The notes: generated by a model from the letters alone, not told the origin. Numbered from the stretch's first letter, positions 7,770 through 16,078 are shown. The stretch is 17,916 nt of DNA from an uncultured Porphyromonadaceae bacterium (GCA_900550025.1 URQP01000051.1:1-17916); one strand, 5' to 3'. Numbers and translations: made by a program.

Positions 7770-8390
7770 TCATTTAAAAGCTATTGTAAGTACATTCTCA
7801 TCGACAAGTAGTGAGACCATATTATAACTGCGTTTGTAAGCGGTTGATGTATAGCAGTTTTCTGGTGTGTCGGCATACACATTGTCTAAATGTATATGCA
7901 AATCTTTCGCAAAATCCACTCCTTCCTCGGGAATCAGCTTGAAAAGAGCTTCTTTTGCCGTCCAAAGGATTGTATTAAGTACAACCGAATTGCCAGTGTG
8001 CCGCAATTCGTCTGCGTTCTGTACCCGTTCGCGGATGCGCATCACACGTTCTTCTATCTGTTCGACATCGACACCGACCGCATCTTTTGAATAGGCGATG
8101 GCTACCATGCCGCGGCAATGGGATATGCTTATCTGTGGTAAATCTTTTCCGTCGTCCGATGCTAAATAAGGTGCTCCGGAATTGTGGTGACGGAGAGTGC
8201 ATCCGTTGCCGAACAGCTCTTTTATCATAAGGTTTGTTGTGATGATTTCGCTGCGGCGGTTATCGGAACGCACATTTGAAGCGAGGTGACGCAATCCGAA
8301 ACAAGCCGAATCCGAGAAATCCAGCATATCCGGAATTTCGGCAATAGCCACTTCTATATTGTCGTTGATTTTGATTTTTCGGAGTTTCAT
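7770..8390 (-). CDS. 4'-phosphopantetheinyl transferase superfamily protein
   Basis: This enzyme type moves the phosphopantetheine arm of CoA onto a serine of carrier proteins. The 206-residue length fits the Sfp/AcpT-like group. Visible motifs are SGAPYL (71-76), ISISHCRGMVAIAY (87-100), AVGVDVE (104-110, magnesium ligands Asp108 and Glu110), and WTAKEALFKLI (143-153, Glu147). There is no signal peptide. The start codon directly follows the gldD stop with no gap, so the two are co-translated. Its carrier target is not in this window and no polyketide or peptide synthase is nearby, so fatty-acid ACP is the simplest substrate (inference). Confidence 0.9.
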   Translation of the reverse strand: MKLRKIKINDNIEVAIAEIPDMLDFSDSACFGLRHLASNVRSDNRRSEIITTNLMIKELFGNGCTLRHHNSGAPYLASDDGKDLPQISISHCRGMVAIAYSKDAVGVDVEQIEERVMRIRERVQNADELRHTGNSVVLNTILWTAKEALFKLIPEEGVDFAKDLHIHLDNVYADTPENCYTSTAYKRSYNMVSLLVDENVLTIAFK

Positions 8391-8999
8391 TTATTTCTTT
8401 GTATTGAATTTAAGATGCTTCACGAGGTAGGAAACATCATCGTTCAGGTAGTTTATTATAGGTGCTATCGAGTCGTAGTTCTCCACATTGTCGAGGACAA
8501 CCGTCCCTGAGACAATATACGATAGGCTGTCTGTTGCGATGAAATGTACCGGGGTTACGCAATTTTCCTCTGTATAAAACATAGAGGCGGAATAACCGCC
8601 TTCAGGATTGTAGTATCGGTAAATGTCCGGTTTATAGTTGCCGGAATCCATTGCTACCCGTTCCTCTTTTTTGAGCATTGTTTCTATGAAATCGTCATGG
8701 CTGCCTATTCTTTCATACGAGCAAAAAAAAGATGCGCCGTATTTTGCGTAGCGTACACTGAATCCGCTGTCATTGCCGCTTATTTCGGCATTTGCGTTGA
8801 GCATTATGTTGAGTTCCGGATATGCGCAGGTATATGTGGTGTCGTAAGTGCGCTCAACACGCGGATATGCTGCCGGCCGTGGCGTCGCCGCTTGCTTCTC
8901 GGAGCAGGAGACGGCTATAATCGACAGTGCAATCAGTACGACAACGTAGATTGCCATGCATTTCCATAAATGCCTTTTGCCTTTTTTACTCATTTTCAT
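8391..8999 (-). CDS. gldD: GldD-like gliding motility lipoprotein
   Basis: The 202-residue protein has a basic N-terminus, one hydrophobic segment (about 14-31) and a lipobox-like AVSC with Cys32, so it is probably a lipoprotein of the envelope. After that, TPRPAAYPRV, GFSVRYAKYGASFFCSYERI, VTPVHFIATDSLSYIVSGTVV and DSIAPIINYLNDDVSYLVKHLKF line up with the conserved blocks of GldD as I recall them. GldD is needed for gliding or type IX secretion in Flavobacterium. Its ATG overlaps the gldE stop codon in an ATGA arrangement (8999-8996), which indicates translational coupling. Starting at the ATG three codons later is also possible. Family similarity outside those blocks is low, as is usual in Bacteroidales. 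Confidence 0.8.
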   Translation of the reverse strand: MKMSKKGKRHLWKCMAIYVVVLIALSIIAVSCSEKQAATPRPAAYPRVERTYDTTYTCAYPELNIMLNANAEISGNDSGFSVRYAKYGASFFCSYERIGSHDDFIETMLKKEERVAMDSGNYKPDIYRYYNPEGGYSASMFYTEENCVTPVHFIATDSLSYIVSGTVVLDNVENYDSIAPIINYLNDDVSYLVKHLKFNTKK

Positions 9000-10396
9000 T
9001 CCGCTTTTCCTCCGTCTTTTGGTAATACTTTCACCTTGACGGTGTTGATGCGGAATTTATCGATATTCATTACAATAAACTGGCATCTGCCGAATTCAAT
9101 GGTTTCCGTGTCTTGTGGAAAATCGTGCTTTATGTTGAGAATCAATCCGGCAACGGTCTCGGCATCTTCTTCAACTTCTTTGAAGTCTGATTCGTCAAGC
9201 CCTGTGGCACGGTAGAAATCATTGAGCGGGGTCTTTCCTTTAAAGATATATGTGTCGGGTGACAATTGCGAATATGAATTTTCGTCCTCGTCGTATTCGT
9301 CGTTGATTTCACCGACAATTTCTTCCAATACATCTTCAAGGGTGACAATACCTTGCGTTCCGCCATATTCATCGACCACGATGGCCATGTGGATTTTTTT
9401 CTTGCGGAAATCTTCAAGAATGTCGTCAATCATTCGTGATTCGGGTACGAACAGCGGTTTGCGCACAAGCGATTGCCACTTGAATGAATCGTCTTTATTA
9501 CCGATATATGGCAGTAAATCCTTGGCATAAATTATGCCTTTCATATTGTCTTTATTCTCAAGGTATACCGGCATCCGTGAATATCCCGATTCTGTAATCT
9601 TCTCGATTAATTCGCTGAATGGAGAGTTCCATTCGATGTCGGTGATGTCGACACGTGGAGTCATGACTTCCGACACGGTCTTGCCGCCGAATTTCAAAAC
9701 TTCTTTCAGCATGGTTTTCTCTTTTTCTTCTTCCTCGTTTTCATTCGAGGTTTCCAATGCTTGGGAAATTTTGTCGAGCGACAAATCATCGGATTTGTCA
9801 GATATGATTTTGTCGACGGTTTCGATGCTGATTGCTATCAGGCGTGAGAATGGCGAAAAAGCCCGGCACAGCAGCGATATGCCTTTTGAGGTGGCTACGG
9901 CCCATCCTGCTGGATGGCTTTTGGCCAATAGCTTTGGCAGTATGACTCCGATGGCTGTCAAAAGCAGTATGACAATGACAAGGTTCAATAAAAATCCGAT
10001 AACTGCATTTTCCACTATGAGAATTTTGCATAAGGCATAGTTCGCGAAAATTATCATAATGGCATTCATAAAATTGCCGGCCATCAAAATTGGCGCAAGC
10101 AATTTCTGCGGGTTTGAAACCATAGTGCGTATGCGTTCTTTTGCATTTTCGTTGCTTATATCGTCGATATCGTTTTCGCGTAGTGCCAGATAAGCGGATT
10201 CCGAGCCGGAAATAATGGCTGAACACAACAATGCCGCCATTGCGATGATAATGGAAATGATTATTCCGGTTGTCGGTGTTTGTACTGTGATAAAGTCGGA
10301 TACCGCTGTCGCGGCATTAAGAGTTTGGTTTAAAACGCTAAGATAAGGGTCAGGGTCCAAAATAATAAAAATTAGTTCAACAATAACGGAAAGCAC
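8996..10396 (-). CDS. gldE: GldE / HlyC-CorC family CBS-domain membrane protein
   Basis: The 466-residue protein has the CNNM/DUF21 membrane part with hydrophobic segments at about 4-13, 44-63, 101-127 and 132-156, including SGSESAYLAL at 63-72. A cytoplasmic CBS pair follows (VMTPRVDI at 244-251 and VDEYGGTQGIVTLEDVLEEIVG at 341-362), then a CorC/HlyC transporter-associated domain from about 380. This is the architecture of gliding protein GldE and of CorC-type Mg/Co efflux proteins. Adjacency to gldD favours GldE. An acidic patch, ENEEEEKEK (219-227), separates membrane and CBS parts. It is the first gene of a five-gene minus-strand operon and follows a near-consensus promoter. Confidence 0.9.
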   Translation of the reverse strand: MLSVIVELIFIILDPDPYLSVLNQTLNAATAVSDFITVQTPTTGIIISIIIAMAALLCSAIISGSESAYLALRENDIDDISNENAKERIRTMVSNPQKLLAPILMAGNFMNAIMIIFANYALCKILIVENAVIGFLLNLVIVILLLTAIGVILPKLLAKSHPAGWAVATSKGISLLCRAFSPFSRLIAISIETVDKIISDKSDDLSLDKISQALETSNENEEEEKEKTMLKEVLKFGGKTVSEVMTPRVDITDIEWNSPFSELIEKITESGYSRMPVYLENKDNMKGIIYAKDLLPYIGNKDDSFKWQSLVRKPLFVPESRMIDDILEDFRKKKIHMAIVVDEYGGTQGIVTLEDVLEEIVGEINDEYDEDENSYSQLSPDTYIFKGKTPLNDFYRATGLDESDFKEVEEDAETVAGLILNIKHDFPQDTETIEFGRCQFIVMNIDKFRINTVKVKVLPKDGGKAE

Positions 10397-10422
10397 ATAA
10401 GGGATTCCTCTTTAATCGGGGG

Positions 10423-10453
10423 CAAAGATAACACATCCGTCGTCTAAGACAAA
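10423..10453 (-). promoter_or_regulatory. Near-consensus Bacteroidetes promoter of the gldE operon
   Basis: On the minus strand TTTG (10453-10450) is followed after 19 bases by TATCTTTG (10430-10423). This matches the TTTG-N19/20-TAnnTTTG housekeeping promoter of Bacteroides. It lies 26 bases before the gldE start codon. Confidence 0.8.
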
Positions 10454-10472
10454 ATATTTACGATAAAATAAT

Positions 10473-10480
10473 TATCTTTG
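10473..10480 (+). promoter_or_regulatory. -7 promoter box for the C10 protease
   Basis: TATCTTTG on the plus strand fits TAnnTTTG, 28 bases before the ATG at 10509. No TTTG is found 19-21 bases upstream. The site is back to back with the gldE promoter in a 112-base divergent gap. Confidence 0.6.
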
Positions 10481-10508
10481 TTGAAATTATCACACATTAA
10501 ATTCAGAT

Positions 10509-13445
10509 ATGAGAAAAATTATCACTTTCTTGCTTTGCGCGTTTATTGGCATGGCTGCTAACGCAAGGCAAATTACAGAGCGTCAGGCTCTGCAAGTGGC
10601 GGCGAAATATGCCGACATAGATGTGAAAAGTAATCCGTACAGGATGAAAGCTGCCGGGAAACAGCAAGAAACGGCGGCTTATTATGCGTTCAACATTGGC
10701 GACAATGAAGGTTTTGTAATCGTATCGGGAGATGATTCGCTTACCGAGCTTGTCGGCTACTCCGACAGCGGCTGCTTCGACCCGGAAAATATGCCTGATA
10801 ATATGCGTTCTTGGCTGCAGGCATATTCCGGTTATGTGGCATCCGTGCAGGTGTCGGAAAGCAAGGCAAAGCGGCAACGCCTTAGTGAGGTCACAACAGT
10901 CACGGTGCGTCCGTTCTTGTCTACAAAATGGAATCAGAACGAGCCTTTCAACCGTCTTGTGCCTGTATTGCAAGGCAATACGCGTTGTGCTACAGGATGT
11001 GTCGCGACGGCAATGGCTCAGATAATGAAGTATTACGAATGGCCGGAGCAAGGCGAAGGCTCATATTCATATACGGATGTTTACGGACACAATTTGTCGG
11101 CGGACTTCTCGCAAAGCGTATATGATTGGGACAATATGCTTGACGAATATTCGATGTATTATGATTCAGGCAATAATCTTGTCGCGGAGTACGATGACAA
11201 TCAGGCAGCGGCGGTAGCTAAGCTGATGTCGGATTGCGGTATTTCTGTCGGTATGAATTATAATGCGGTCAGTGGCGCGTCGTCGGCAGCCATTTCGCAT
11301 GCGTTTACTGCTTACTTCGGGTATGATTCAGAGACTTTCTTCCGTGATAATATTTCGAGCGGAGAGTTTATGAAGGTCTTGCTTGAAGAACTTGACGGAA
11401 TGCGTCCGGTCTTGATTTGTGGCGAAGGACTTGGCGGTGCTCACGCATTTGTCGCTGACGGATACGATTCAAATAATTTTGTCCATATCAATTGGGGTTG
11501 GGGCGGATATTCCGACGGCTATTTCAACATCAATTACCTTGACCCGGAAGGCCTTGGTACAGGCGGTGGCTCGGGGGCATATCAATGGAAGCAGACGCTT
11601 ACTATTGCCAGCCCTGACAATGAGGGTGCGCATCAGGAACGTGAACAGTTGCGTCTCGCTTATATGTCGGGTGGCAATTATGTCACAGGAGTGTCGATGG
11701 ATGCTGAGTCGTTTTCTCAAAATAGGACTCAGGCGGTACTCCTTGGAGGGGTGTATAATATAAACGGTGTCGCTTTTAACGGGGAATTTGGTGTTGGCGC
11801 ATTCGGCAGCGAAGGTGGAATGTCGGTTATACATACTGCTCCTATAACGATAAGCAATGATGAATTTGTATCAGGAGCTTATGTCACTGACCCGCTTTCT
11901 GTTTATGTGAGTTTGCGTGGATTGCCTGACGGAGATTATGCAATCCGTGGAATTTCGAAAGAATATTCTGATGAATATGATTATGACTGGGTGGCGTTCG
12001 ATTCCGATTTGTGCTTGAAAATTAAAATCGAGGGCGGTACGGTCACTACGTTCCCGGTTGAACAGCAATTGTCGCTTACGGAACAAATCGGGATACCTGA
12101 GAAGATTTATATGAATTCTACTGTGGAATTTACGGCTACCGTTCACAATAATTCTTCCGTGGCTGCGGATGGAATGATAAATTACGAGGTGGTGCGGCGA
12201 TCTGATAATTATAGGTTGTATTCAGAGTCGGTAAAAGCGATAGTATACGACAATAATGATTATGCTGCCGCATTGAGCGTGCCTGTGCAAAATGGAACGT
12301 TTGACTATTCTGAGGAATATGTTATTCGAATCGTGGATTTCACGCTTTTGTCTGGCGAGGCAATTCCGGTTGAGACGGAATTTGGGCAATGTGTTTTCTC
12401 GATTGATGAAGGGGTGGCACAGCGGCAATTGTCGTTCTATGAAGGTGGATCTGTTGACAATTCCGGAATCTCATTGAATCTTAAGGACTTCGAGAATAAA
12501 GATTTTATAAGTAAAGGCACAAGGGTTTTCGTTACATATACCAATCTGATGAATTCTTATCAAACTGATTGGGAAGGCAGCATTTCTTGCGCGCTTTGCG
12601 GTGCGGATGGTGAAATTATCGGGTATTCTGACAGATATGCCGATATGAAATTAGATGCAAATACTGTATATATAAATCCGACGGATGTTTCTTTTTCCCC
12701 GGATTTGAGCGGATTGGCTGACGGTTTGTATTCGATAATACCGGTCTCGAAGGAATACGGAGCTACAGAGTGGGTGCGTTTTGACCATCCGGCGAAAATT
12801 GATATAGACATAAAGGGTGATTATGCTTATATACGTAATTACGATTATAGCATCTCGCAAGAGTCGGAAATATCGCATAGTGGGGAGCTCTTGAGCGGAG
12901 AGACTGTGGTGTTCAGTGTGCAGATGCGGAATAATAGCGATGAAGAAGCTGTAGGCGATTTGTCCTATGAAGTCAGACGGCAATCCGACAACGTTATTGT
13001 GGCTGAGGGTGCCGAACGGGTCGATTTGCAGGCATATTCCACAAGCTCTGTCATGATAGAGCTGAATCTGTCGGAAAATCATTTTACTAAAGGTGTTTAT
13101 ACTATTGCTGTAACAGGCTATCAGTCGGCTACACATTCTGATTTTGAATTTGTTTCCGCTTACAATCCTTATCAATTCTCTATAGGTGTATCTGGCGTTG
13201 AAAGTGTAGATGCTGATGATGTGGCAATCTATCCTAATCCAGCTGAAGATTATGTGACAGTGGAATGTGACGGCGCAATATGTTCAGTCGATATATTCAG
13301 TGCGGGTGGGCAGCTTGTGAAGAGTTTAAGCGGGACCGATGCTTCAGTCGGCATTTATGTCGGAAATCTTCCGTCTGGGTATTATGTTATCGCTATAAAA
13401 ACGGACGATGGTAAAACTGTAAGGAAGCAGATGCTGAAGCAATAA
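10509..13445 (+). CDS. Secreted C10 (streptopain-type) cysteine protease with T9SS sorting domain
   Basis: The 978-residue protein has a signal peptide (1-19, cut after ANA) and a Spi-like propeptide (about 20-125, with AYYAFNIGDNEGFVIVSGDD). The C10 catalytic domain (about 130-370) has nucleophile Cys164 in ATGCVATAMAQIMKYY, His312 in GGAHAFVADGYD and Asn328-Trp329 in HINWGWGGYSDGY. The Cys-His spacing of 148 equals that of streptopain (Cys192/His340). Two homologous beta-rich modules follow (about 381-635 and 641-892). The tail, from AIYPNPAEDYVTVE (907) to KQMLKQ, is a type A T9SS sorting domain, so the protein should reach the cell surface or medium. Zymogen activation would remove the propeptide. 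It has its own promoter and terminator, so it is probably transcribed alone. The host target is unknown. Confidence 0.95.
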   Translation: MRKIITFLLCAFIGMAANARQITERQALQVAAKYADIDVKSNPYRMKAAGKQQETAAYYAFNIGDNEGFVIVSGDDSLTELVGYSDSGCFDPENMPDNMRSWLQAYSGYVASVQVSESKAKRQRLSEVTTVTVRPFLSTKWNQNEPFNRLVPVLQGNTRCATGCVATAMAQIMKYYEWPEQGEGSYSYTDVYGHNLSADFSQSVYDWDNMLDEYSMYYDSGNNLVAEYDDNQAAAVAKLMSDCGISVGMNYNAVSGASSAAISHAFTAYFGYDSETFFRDNISSGEFMKVLLEELDGMRPVLICGEGLGGAHAFVADGYDSNNFVHINWGWGGYSDGYFNINYLDPEGLGTGGGSGAYQWKQTLTIASPDNEGAHQEREQLRLAYMSGGNYVTGVSMDAESFSQNRTQAVLLGGVYNINGVAFNGEFGVGAFGSEGGMSVIHTAPITISNDEFVSGAYVTDPLSVYVSLRGLPDGDYAIRGISKEYSDEYDYDWVAFDSDLCLKIKIEGGTVTTFPVEQQLSLTEQIGIPEKIYMNSTVEFTATVHNNSSVAADGMINYEVVRRSDNYRLYSESVKAIVYDNNDYAAALSVPVQNGTFDYSEEYVIRIVDFTLLSGEAIPVETEFGQCVFSIDEGVAQRQLSFYEGGSVDNSGISLNLKDFENKDFISKGTRVFVTYTNLMNSYQTDWEGSISCALCGADGEIIGYSDRYADMKLDANTVYINPTDVSFSPDLSGLADGLYSIIPVSKEYGATEWVRFDHPAKIDIDIKGDYAYIRNYDYSISQESEISHSGELLSGETVVFSVQMRNNSDEEAVGDLSYEVRRQSDNVIVAEGAERVDLQAYSTSSVMIELNLSENHFTKGVYTIAVTGYQSATHSDFEFVSAYNPYQFSIGVSGVESVDADDVAIYPNPAEDYVTVECDGAICSVDIFSAGGQLVKSLSGTDASVGIYVGNLPSGYYVIAIKTDDGKTVRKQMLKQ
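11649..13184 (+). repeat. Two tandem diverged modules in the C10 protease
   Basis: Residues 381-635 and 641-892 share the same order of landmarks. LRGLPDGDYAIRGISKEYS pairs with LSGLADGLYSIIPVSKEYG. WVAFDSDLCLKIKIEGG pairs with WVRFDHPAKIDIDIKGD. VHNNSSVAADGMINYEVVRR pairs with MRNNSDEEAVGDLSYEVRRQ. Identity is low, which indicates an old duplication. The role is unknown; surface binding or spacing is an inference. Confidence 0.75.
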
Positions 13446-13468
13446 ATATGCCGGTTGTTTGGAACCGT

Positions 13469-13508
13469 ACAAAAGGATGCGCCATTGTGTGCATCCTTTT
13501 GTGTTTTT
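13469..13508 (+). terminator. Rho-independent terminator of the C10 protease
   Basis: A perfect 12-bp stem, ACAAAAGGATGC / GCATCCTTTTGT (13469-13480 with 13491-13502), has a 10-base loop and is followed by a run of five T (13504-13508). It sits 24 bases after the protease stop codon. Confidence 0.9.
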
Positions 13509-13527
13509 AATTTATGATAATTTACGC

Positions 13528-13535
13528 TATATTTG
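13528..13535 (+). promoter_or_regulatory. -7 promoter box for the 13556 gene set
   Basis: TATATTTG matches TAnnTTTG and lies 20 bases before the ATG at 13556. It supports that start over an in-frame ATG at 13514, which lies upstream of the box. The -33 region overlaps the T-run of the preceding terminator. Confidence 0.55.
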
Positions 13536-13555
13536 CACTCATAAAATTATTGTTT

Positions 13556-13930
13556 ATGGATGAAGATATACTCAAAAAGCTGAAAAAGGACGAGGACGGC
13601 TTGCTGACATATGAATATATAGCCAACAACATGGGCAAATGCGACAGTATTATGCCTGAGTTGATTGACAATATAATTAAGGTTGACCGTAATGGGCAGT
13701 TCATCGTGAGTACGGCAAGATATTTGAACGCAATAGACAAAAAAAAGTATGCGTCAGGAATCGACACTTTAGTAAAAGCAGCGATAGAAAGAGACCGTGA
13801 GCATAAGTATATTCCGGATTTGTTGTCGAGCCTCTGGGGCGCCGATTATAATATGCATGTGGATGAGTTGAATGCGAAAGATGATAATTTCCGTAGGATT
13901 TACAAGAGGGTATATCAAAAGGGTATTTAA
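13556..13930 (+). CDS. Small unrecognised cytoplasmic protein
   Basis: This 124-residue, charged protein begins MDEDILKKLKKDEDG. I do not recognise a family. It has no signal peptide or membrane segment. The composition suggests a mostly helical fold, with two blocks (about 1-60, containing NNMGKCDSIMPELIDNII, and 65-120, containing GIDTLVKAAIERDRE and SSLWGADYNMH). Codon use resembles that of its neighbours. It is the first gene of a tight set: its last 59 bases overlap the start of the prolyl isomerase in another frame. The start was chosen for its position relative to the promoter box. Confidence 0.7.
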   Translation: MDEDILKKLKKDEDGLLTYEYIANNMGKCDSIMPELIDNIIKVDRNGQFIVSTARYLNAIDKKKYASGIDTLVKAAIERDREHKYIPDLLSSLWGADYNMHVDELNAKDDNFRRIYKRVYQKGI

Positions 13931-14777
13931 TGTAAGTTTCTTTGCTTTGTTTGTATGCGGATTGGGTATGTTGGCGATTCCGTCGTATGCAAGTGGCAAA
14001 GGGGCGGTAAATAATGTGAATATGCAGGAAAAACGTGTGGAAGTGGTGCTTGAGACCACTGCCGGCAATATTAAGATTGCGCTTTATAATGAAACTCCCG
14101 GTCACAGGGATAATTTTGTGAAAAATGTAAAAGAGGGAGCGTATGACGGTGTGCTTTTTCATCGTGTGATAAAGGATTTTATGGTACAGGCCGGTGACCC
14201 TTCATCAAAAAATGCGGAAAAAGGCAAGATGCTTGGGGCGTCTGACTATGGAACGGAAATCCCCGCAGAGTTTGTTCCCCGCTATTTCCATAAAAGAGGT
14301 GCTTTGGCCGCGGCGCGTACTGGTGATAATGTGAATCCGGAAAAGAAATCGTCGGGTTCTCAGTTTTATATCGTAACAGGTAAAAAATATAATGCCGCAG
14401 AATTGGCACAGATGGAAAAAACGATGCAGCACCGCCAGATGCAGGCGCTTTTCGATTCGCTTGCTGCATCCCGCAGGTCGGAGATTATGGATTTGCGGCG
14501 TGCCCGTAATTCGGCCGGATTACAAGCTTTGCAAGAAGAATTGATAAAGCAGACGGAAGATTCTTTGAGAGGAAAACTTGCTAAATTCACCGACGAGCAG
14601 AAAGATGTTTATACAACAATAGGCGGAACTCCGTTTCTTGATGGTGCCTACACCGTCTATGGGGAAGTGAATGAAGGGATGGATGTCGTTGACAAGATAC
14701 AGTCTGTCGCTACTGACAGTAACGACCGTCCTGTCGATGATGTGAAAATAATAAAGGCAATCTTGGTGGATGATTGA
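13872..14777 (+). CDS. Cyclophilin-type peptidylprolyl isomerase, exported, with helical insert
   Basis: The enzyme interconverts cis and trans prolyl bonds and probably acts in the periplasm. The N-terminus has a basic region and a hydrophobic stretch (21-38) ending in SYA, a likely signal peptide cut near residue 40. Cyclophilin blocks follow: VVLETTAGNIKIALY (58-72), FHRVIKDFMVQAGDP (96-110), GSQFYIV (162-168) and YTVYGEVNEGMDVVDKI (260-276). Between the last two lies an extra charged helical segment (about 172-248). I recall similar inserts in Bacteroidales homologues, and it probably gives chaperone or partner contacts (inference). The only ATG starts in frame (13872 and 13881) lie inside the upstream gene, so the genes overlap by 50-59 bases. 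The stop codon overlaps the start of the M16 gene. Confidence 0.9.
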   Translation: MRKMIISVGFTRGYIKRVFNVSFFALFVCGLGMLAIPSYASGKGAVNNVNMQEKRVEVVLETTAGNIKIALYNETPGHRDNFVKNVKEGAYDGVLFHRVIKDFMVQAGDPSSKNAEKGKMLGASDYGTEIPAEFVPRYFHKRGALAAARTGDNVNPEKKSSGSQFYIVTGKKYNAAELAQMEKTMQHRQMQALFDSLAASRRSEIMDLRRARNSAGLQALQEELIKQTEDSLRGKLAKFTDEQKDVYTTIGGTPFLDGAYTVYGEVNEGMDVVDKIQSVATDSNDRPVDDVKIIKAILVDD

Positions 14778-16014
14778 GGTAAGCAGGTATAAATTGAGCA
14801 ATGGGCTGCGTATAGTTCATAACCGTAATGCCGCTACACAGATGGCGGCATTCAATTTATTATATTGTGTAGGCTCGCGTAATGAATCCCCGGAGCACAC
14901 AGGGCTGGCTCACCTGTTGGAGCATCTGATGTTTGGTGGTTCGGAAAACGCCCGGAGTTTCGATATGCCTTTGCAGGAAGCCTGTGGTGAAAATAACGCG
15001 TGGACAACTGCCGACATTACTAATTATTATGAGGTCCTGCCTGTATGTAATATAGAAACGGCTTTCTGGCTTGAATCTGACAGGATGTGCAATCTGTTGC
15101 TCGATGAGCGCAGTTTGTCTGTGCAGCGTAGTGTCGTGGCGGAAGAATTCAAACAACGCGTCCTGAATGTGCCTTACGGCGATCTTACACACATTTGGAG
15201 GGATTTGGCTTATAAGGTGCATCCTTACCGTTGGCCGGTTATCGGATTGCGGGTGGAAGATATAGAAAATATGCCGGCCGAAATCGTCAGGGATTTTTAT
15301 AAGAAGTATTACGCTCCGGATAACGCTATACTTTCAGTTGTTGGCAATATCCATGCCGATGAGGTTTTTAAGATGGCGGAAAAATGGTTCGGGGGAATAT
15401 CGTCGTATTCTGCAGGCCGCAAAGATTCAATTGAGCATGAGCCTGAACAGCAATCGGGACGTGCGGTGAAAGTCAACCGTGATGTGCCGGGCAATGTGCT
15501 GCTCCGCGCATATCATATTTGCGGGCGTCTGGATGCTGACTATCCGGCGTGCGACTTGCTTAGCGACGTGTTGGCCAACGGTCGTTCGTCGCGGTTTTTC
15601 CGTAATATTTTTGCGAAAGGAGGGCTTGTCTCGTCGATTGACGCGTCTGTAACGGGCGAATTGGATGCCGGTGTCCTGCTGATAAAAGCGCAATTGCTGC
15701 CGGGTGTTAGTTTCGATGCCGTGGAAAAAGCCATTGATTTGGAACTGGAAAAGGTGATTGAGGGTGATGTTTCTGACGGTGAAATAAAAAAGAATGCCAA
15801 CAGGTTTGAGTCTAACCATCTTTTTTCTAACATCAATAATGACGAGCGCGCGTCTAATCTTGCGTACTATGAAATGCTCGGAGATGCTGATATGATAAAT
15901 TTGGAGTGTGATAGATACAGGAATGTGTCGGGTCGGAAATTAGCTGAAGTCGCAGGCCGTGTTCTTAGAAAAGAGAATTGCTCTACGGTGTATTATGAGT
16001 CAAACCTTGTCTGA
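14770..16014 (+). CDS. M16 family zinc metallopeptidase
   Basis: The 414-residue protein has the inverted zinc motif HLLEH at 48-52, with His48, Glu51 and His52, followed by MFGGS. The third ligand is probably Glu125 or Glu126 in VVAEEFKQR. The AWTTADITNYYEVLP segment and the NAILSVVGNIHADEVF linker are typical of M16B peptidases. The second M16 fold (about 215-414) contains the expected RSSRFFRNI segment. There is no signal peptide, so it is probably cytoplasmic or exported by an unknown route. It starts 8 bases before the end of the prolyl isomerase gene (ATG inside GGATGATTGAG), so the two are translationally coupled. The substrate is unknown. Confidence 0.93.
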   Translation: MIEVSRYKLSNGLRIVHNRNAATQMAAFNLLYCVGSRNESPEHTGLAHLLEHLMFGGSENARSFDMPLQEACGENNAWTTADITNYYEVLPVCNIETAFWLESDRMCNLLLDERSLSVQRSVVAEEFKQRVLNVPYGDLTHIWRDLAYKVHPYRWPVIGLRVEDIENMPAEIVRDFYKKYYAPDNAILSVVGNIHADEVFKMAEKWFGGISSYSAGRKDSIEHEPEQQSGRAVKVNRDVPGNVLLRAYHICGRLDADYPACDLLSDVLANGRSSRFFRNIFAKGGLVSSIDASVTGELDAGVLLIKAQLLPGVSFDAVEKAIDLELEKVIEGDVSDGEIKKNANRFESNHLFSNINNDERASNLAYYEMLGDADMINLECDRYRNVSGRKLAEVAGRVLRKENCSTVYYESNLV

Positions 16015-16078
16015 GATTATGTTGTATAACATGAAAACGCCTTTTTAGTGACGATGTGGGAATATTTTGGCATTTTCT

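Noticed and set aside
13514..13555. Earlier ATG for the small protein gene
   Set aside because: It precedes the TATATTTG box. The transcript probably starts after it, and the extra 14 residues are hydrophobic and unlike the rest.
16019..16046. Small hairpin plus five T after the M16 gene
   Set aside because: The stem is 5 bp with a 4-base loop, and the T-run is 9 bases away from it. Not enough for a terminator call.
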